This document shows positions 61,600 through 64,000 of a stretch of DNA of 64,000 nt, in pieces. The stretch spans positions 248,001 to 312,000 of the forward strand of contig NZ_JABRWQ010000004.1 of NCBI RefSeq assembly GCF_013249065.1. Reading direction: 5' to 3'. Source of the stretch: Winogradskyella litoriviva. GTDB taxonomy: Bacteria > Bacteroidota > Bacteroidia > Flavobacteriales > Flavobacteriaceae. The notes beneath the pieces are model-generated. The model was not told where the DNA came from and did no database searches. It saw only the letters and a list, made by a program, of their open reading frames with translations. How positions within the stretch are numbered: position 1 is the stretch's first letter; every line of letters begins with the position of its first letter. Both the position numbers and the translations under genes were made by a program.

Positions 61600-63732
61600 C
61601 TAATCCTGCTCTAGATATTTCTCCATTATAGTTATAGCCGACTCTGAAATAACAGTACCAGGACCAAAAATGGCTGCTACTTTTCTTTCTAATAAATAAT
61701 CATAGTCTTGTGCAGGAATAACGCCTCCTGCAAAAACCATAATATCTGGTCGTCCAAGTTTCTCCAATTCCCCAATTAATTGTGGAATTAAAGTTTTATG
61801 ACCAGCCGCTAAACTTGATGCGCCAATAAAATGCACATCATTTTCTATTGCTTGTTTTGCCACCTCTTCTGGTGTTTGGAATAAGGATCCCATATCTACA
61901 TCAAAGCCTAAATCTGCAAAACTAGATGCTACAACTTTTGCACCTCTATCGTGACCATCTTGTCCCATTTTTGCAATCATAACTCTAGGTCTACGACCTT
62001 CGATATCAGCAAACTTATCTGCTAATTGCTGTGCTTTTGCAAACGTACTATCGTTATCTACTTCTTTACCGTACACTCCACTTATTAATTTAGTATCAGC
62101 TTTATGTCTTCCGAAATGAACTTCTAAAGCATCAGATATTTCACCTAATGTTGCAAAATTTTCCGCAGCTTCAACCGCTAATTCCAATAAATTACCTTCA
62201 CCACCTCCTGCACAATCTTCTAAAGCTTTTAAGTTAGCTGCTACAACCTCAGAATTACGCTCAGCTTTCATTTTGTTTAAACGTTCTATTTGAGAATTTC
62301 TAACCACGGTATTATCAACCTCTAAAATTTCAATATTAGATTCTTCCGTAGTTTTAAACTTGTTTACACCAACTAAAATATCTTGACCAGAATCTAAACG
62401 CGCTTGTTTACGAGCAGACGCCTCTTCAATTCGTAATTTAGGAACACCAGTTTCAATAGCTTTTGCCATGCCACCAAGTTCTTCTACTTCTTCAATTAGT
62501 TTCCAAGCTTTCTTTGCTATTTCTTGAGTTAAGTATTCTACATAGTAAGAACCAGCCCATGGATCCACAGATTTTGTCATCTGCGTTTCATCTTGAATAA
62601 ATATTTGTGTATTACGTGCAATTCTGGCAGAGAAATCTGTAGGTAAAGCAATTGCTTCATCTAAAGCATTGGTGTGCAATGATTGCGTACCACCTAACGT
62701 TGCAGCCATAGCCTCAATACAGGTACGCGCTACGTTATTAAATGGATCTTGCTCACTTAAACTCCAACCAGATGTTTGGCTATGCGTACGCAATGCCATT
62801 GATTTTGGGTTCTTTGGATTGAATGATTTTATGATTTTTGCCCAAAGCATACGTGCTGCACGCATTTTGGCAATTTCCATAAAGTGGTTCATTCCTACAG
62901 CCCAGAAAAATGATAGTCTTGGTGCAAATTCATCAATTTTTAAACCAGATTTTAAACCAGTTCTAATGTATTCCATACCATCAGCTAAGGTATAAGCTAA
63001 TTCAATATCAGCGGTTGCACCAGCTTCTTGCATATGGTATCCACTAATAGAAATAGAATTAAACTTCGGCATATTTTTAGTGGTATAATCAAAAATATCA
63101 CCAATAATTCTCATAGATGGTAATGGTGGATAGATATACGTGTTACGCACCATAAATTCCTTAAGAATATCATTTTGAATTGTACCAGAAAGTTTATCTA
63201 AAGCAACGCCTTGTTTTTTTGCTGCGGCTATATAAAAGGCCATAATTGGTAATACGGCACCATTCATTGTCATAGACACTGACATTTTATCTAGTGGAAT
63301 TTGATCGAACAAAATTTCCATATCTAAAATAGAATCTATGGCTACACCAGCTTTACCAACATCACCAGTAACACGAGGGTGATCAGAATCATAACCTCTA
63401 TGTGTAGCTAAATCGAATGCTACAGAAAGCCCTTTTTGTCCAGCAGCTAAGTTTCTTCTGTAAAATGCATTAGACTCTTCTGCAGTTGAAAAACCAGCAT
63501 ATTGTCTAATAGTCCAAGGTCGCATTGCATACATAGCACTGTATGGTCCTCTTAAAAATGGAGGTACACCAGCTGAAAAACTTAAGTGTTCTGCAGTAGC
63601 AATATCATCTTTTGAAAAATGTTTTTTAACAGGAATGCCTTCAGGCGTATTCCAAACGTCTTTGTTATTTTTGGGTTCAACTGTTTGCTTTACAGTTGAA
63701 TTTAATTTTATATCTGAAAAATCGGGTTGCAT
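61600..63732 (-). CDS. scpA: Methylmalonyl-CoA mutase large (alpha) subunit
   Basis: The 710-residue protein has the substrate-binding TIM barrel (about 50-560; [41 protein letters not shown]) and a C-terminal B12-binding domain with the DxHxxG motif D592-G-H594-D-R-G597; H594 is the cobalt ligand. It converts methylmalonyl-CoA to succinyl-CoA with adenosylcobalamin, in propionate use. It lies 5 bases after the small-subunit gene, so the two are co-transcribed. It is 3'-complete and full length. Confidence 0.97.
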   Translation of the reverse strand: MQPDFSDIKLNSTVKQTVEPKNNKDVWNTPEGIPVKKHFSKDDIATAEHLSFSAGVPPFLRGPYSAMYAMRPWTIRQYAGFSTAEESNAFYRRNLAAGQKGLSVAFDLATHRGYDSDHPRVTGDVGKAGVAIDSILDMEILFDQIPLDKMSVSMTMNGAVLPIMAFYIAAAKKQGVALDKLSGTIQNDILKEFMVRNTYIYPPLPSMRIIGDIFDYTTKNMPKFNSISISGYHMQEAGATADIELAYTLADGMEYIRTGLKSGLKIDEFAPRLSFFWAVGMNHFMEIAKMRAARMLWAKIIKSFNPKNPKSMALRTHSQTSGWSLSEQDPFNNVARTCIEAMAATLGGTQSLHTNALDEAIALPTDFSARIARNTQIFIQDETQMTKSVDPWAGSYYVEYLTQEIAKKAWKLIEEVEELGGMAKAIETGVPKLRIEEASARKQARLDSGQDILVGVNKFKTTEESNIEILEVDNTVVRNSQIERLNKMKAERNSEVVAANLKALEDCAGGGEGNLLELAVEAAENFATLGEISDALEVHFGRHKADTKLISGVYGKEVDNDSTFAKAQQLADKFADIEGRRPRVMIAKMGQDGHDRGAKVVASSFADLGFDVDMGSLFQTPEEVAKQAIENDVHFIGASSLAAGHKTLIPQLIGELEKLGRPDIMVFAGGVIPAQDYDYLLERKVAAIFGPGTVISESAITIMEKYLEQD

Positions 63733-63737
63733 ACGTC

Positions 63738-64000
63738 TTAAGATTTAATGGTTTGTTGAACTTTACTTTGAATGCTAGAGATTGTTGCAATAACATCTGA
63801 TCTCATATTAACACATCCATCTAATCCAGCTTCGGTTAATTCGTCCATATTTGTTGGTGCACCAGCAATTAGTAAAACTTTAGTGCTATTTAAAGCTCTG
63901 AAGGTTTTAATAAATGTCAATGCTGTTTCGTTGTAATCATCATCTGAGCTACACATTACAACAACGTCTGACTCTGATTTTGCACTTAACTCTGCGGCTT
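63738..64000 (-). CDS. mutA: Methylmalonyl-CoA mutase small (beta) subunit, C-terminal part (5' cut by window)
   Basis: The open frame runs from the stop at 63738 past an internal ATG (63956) to the window end without a stop. The added residues read [20 protein letters not shown], the C-terminal domain of the non-catalytic subunit, which has lost the B12 ligand. Here [20 protein letters not shown] takes that place. The true start lies beyond 64000. It is followed directly by the large-subunit gene. Confidence 0.85.
   Translation of the reverse strand, partial: AAELSAKSESDVVVMCSSDDDYNETALTFIKTFRALNSTKVLLIAGAPTNMDELTEAGLDGCVNMRSDVIATISSIQSKVQQTIKS

Noticed and set aside
62669-62995. Plus-strand reading frame inside the mutase gene
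   Set aside because: It is an antisense shadow of the conserved mutase barrel.

Overview
The window looks like a chromosomal segment of a marine Flavobacteriaceae (Bacteroidetes). The DNA is AT-rich. There are SusC/SusD outer-membrane pairs, type IX secretion (T9SS) sorting tails, flavobacterial domain families (DUF6377, DUF6090, DUF6624) and TAnnTTTG-type -7 boxes, and Shine-Dalgarno sites are weak. No rRNA, tRNA, CRISPR array, transposase or phage structural gene was seen. The genus cannot be fixed from the sequence alone.

Region 1 (1-4.1 kb) is an accessory island with one large gene on the minus strand. It encodes a NACHT-type STAND NTPase with a C-terminal TOPRIM nuclease-like domain. 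The gene sits alone between two nearly identical 57-bp direct repeats (193-249 and 3989-4045), and an 11-bp tandem repeat lies downstream of it. This is the best candidate in the window for an undescribed, probably anti-phage, system.

Region 2 (4.1-24 kb) is a run of mostly minus-strand accessory metabolism and envelope genes: a DJ-1/PfpI protein, an NmrA-like reductase, two penicillin-binding-protein-like serine hydrolases, an alpha/beta hydrolase, a zinc-independent reductase, a Vat-like acetyltransferase, a CPBP protease, small beta-barrels, a thioredoxin, an acyltransferase and an ankyrin protein. Two regulators in this stretch combine an AraC-type HTH with a FlgO/TolB-like domain and TPRs, but in opposite domain order. 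Each lies next to direct repeats spaced 20-22 bp. Three gene relics are packed into 14.7-15.24 kb.

Region 3 (24-38.7 kb) holds a YhdH-like reductase with a divergent HxlR regulator, a PfkB-family kinase, a glutaminase, and a peptide-ligase-like cluster. That cluster has two transglutaminase-like proteins, a fused ATP-grasp/alpha-E protein, and a second split ATP-grasp plus alpha-E pair on the opposite strand.

Region 4 (38.9-54.8 kb) is a minus-strand polysaccharide utilisation locus, most likely for laminarin (beta-1,3/1,6-glucan). In order of transcription it contains a DUF6377 regulator, a T9SS-secreted glycan-binding protein, SusC, SusD, a SusE-like lipoprotein, two GH30 enzymes, two GH16 enzymes and an MFS sugar porter. 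Surface proteins would bind glucan, GH16 and GH30 would cut the beta-1,3 and probably beta-1,6 links, SusCD would import oligosaccharides, and the porter would take up sugar.

Region 5 (55-64 kb) has a serine hydrolase, an Mpo1-like membrane protein with a TetR regulator, a large T9SS surface protein with a choice-of-anchor-A domain and calcium-binding-type repeats, and methylmalonyl-CoA mutase genes (meaB, acyl-ACP thioesterase, large subunit, 3' part of the small subunit).
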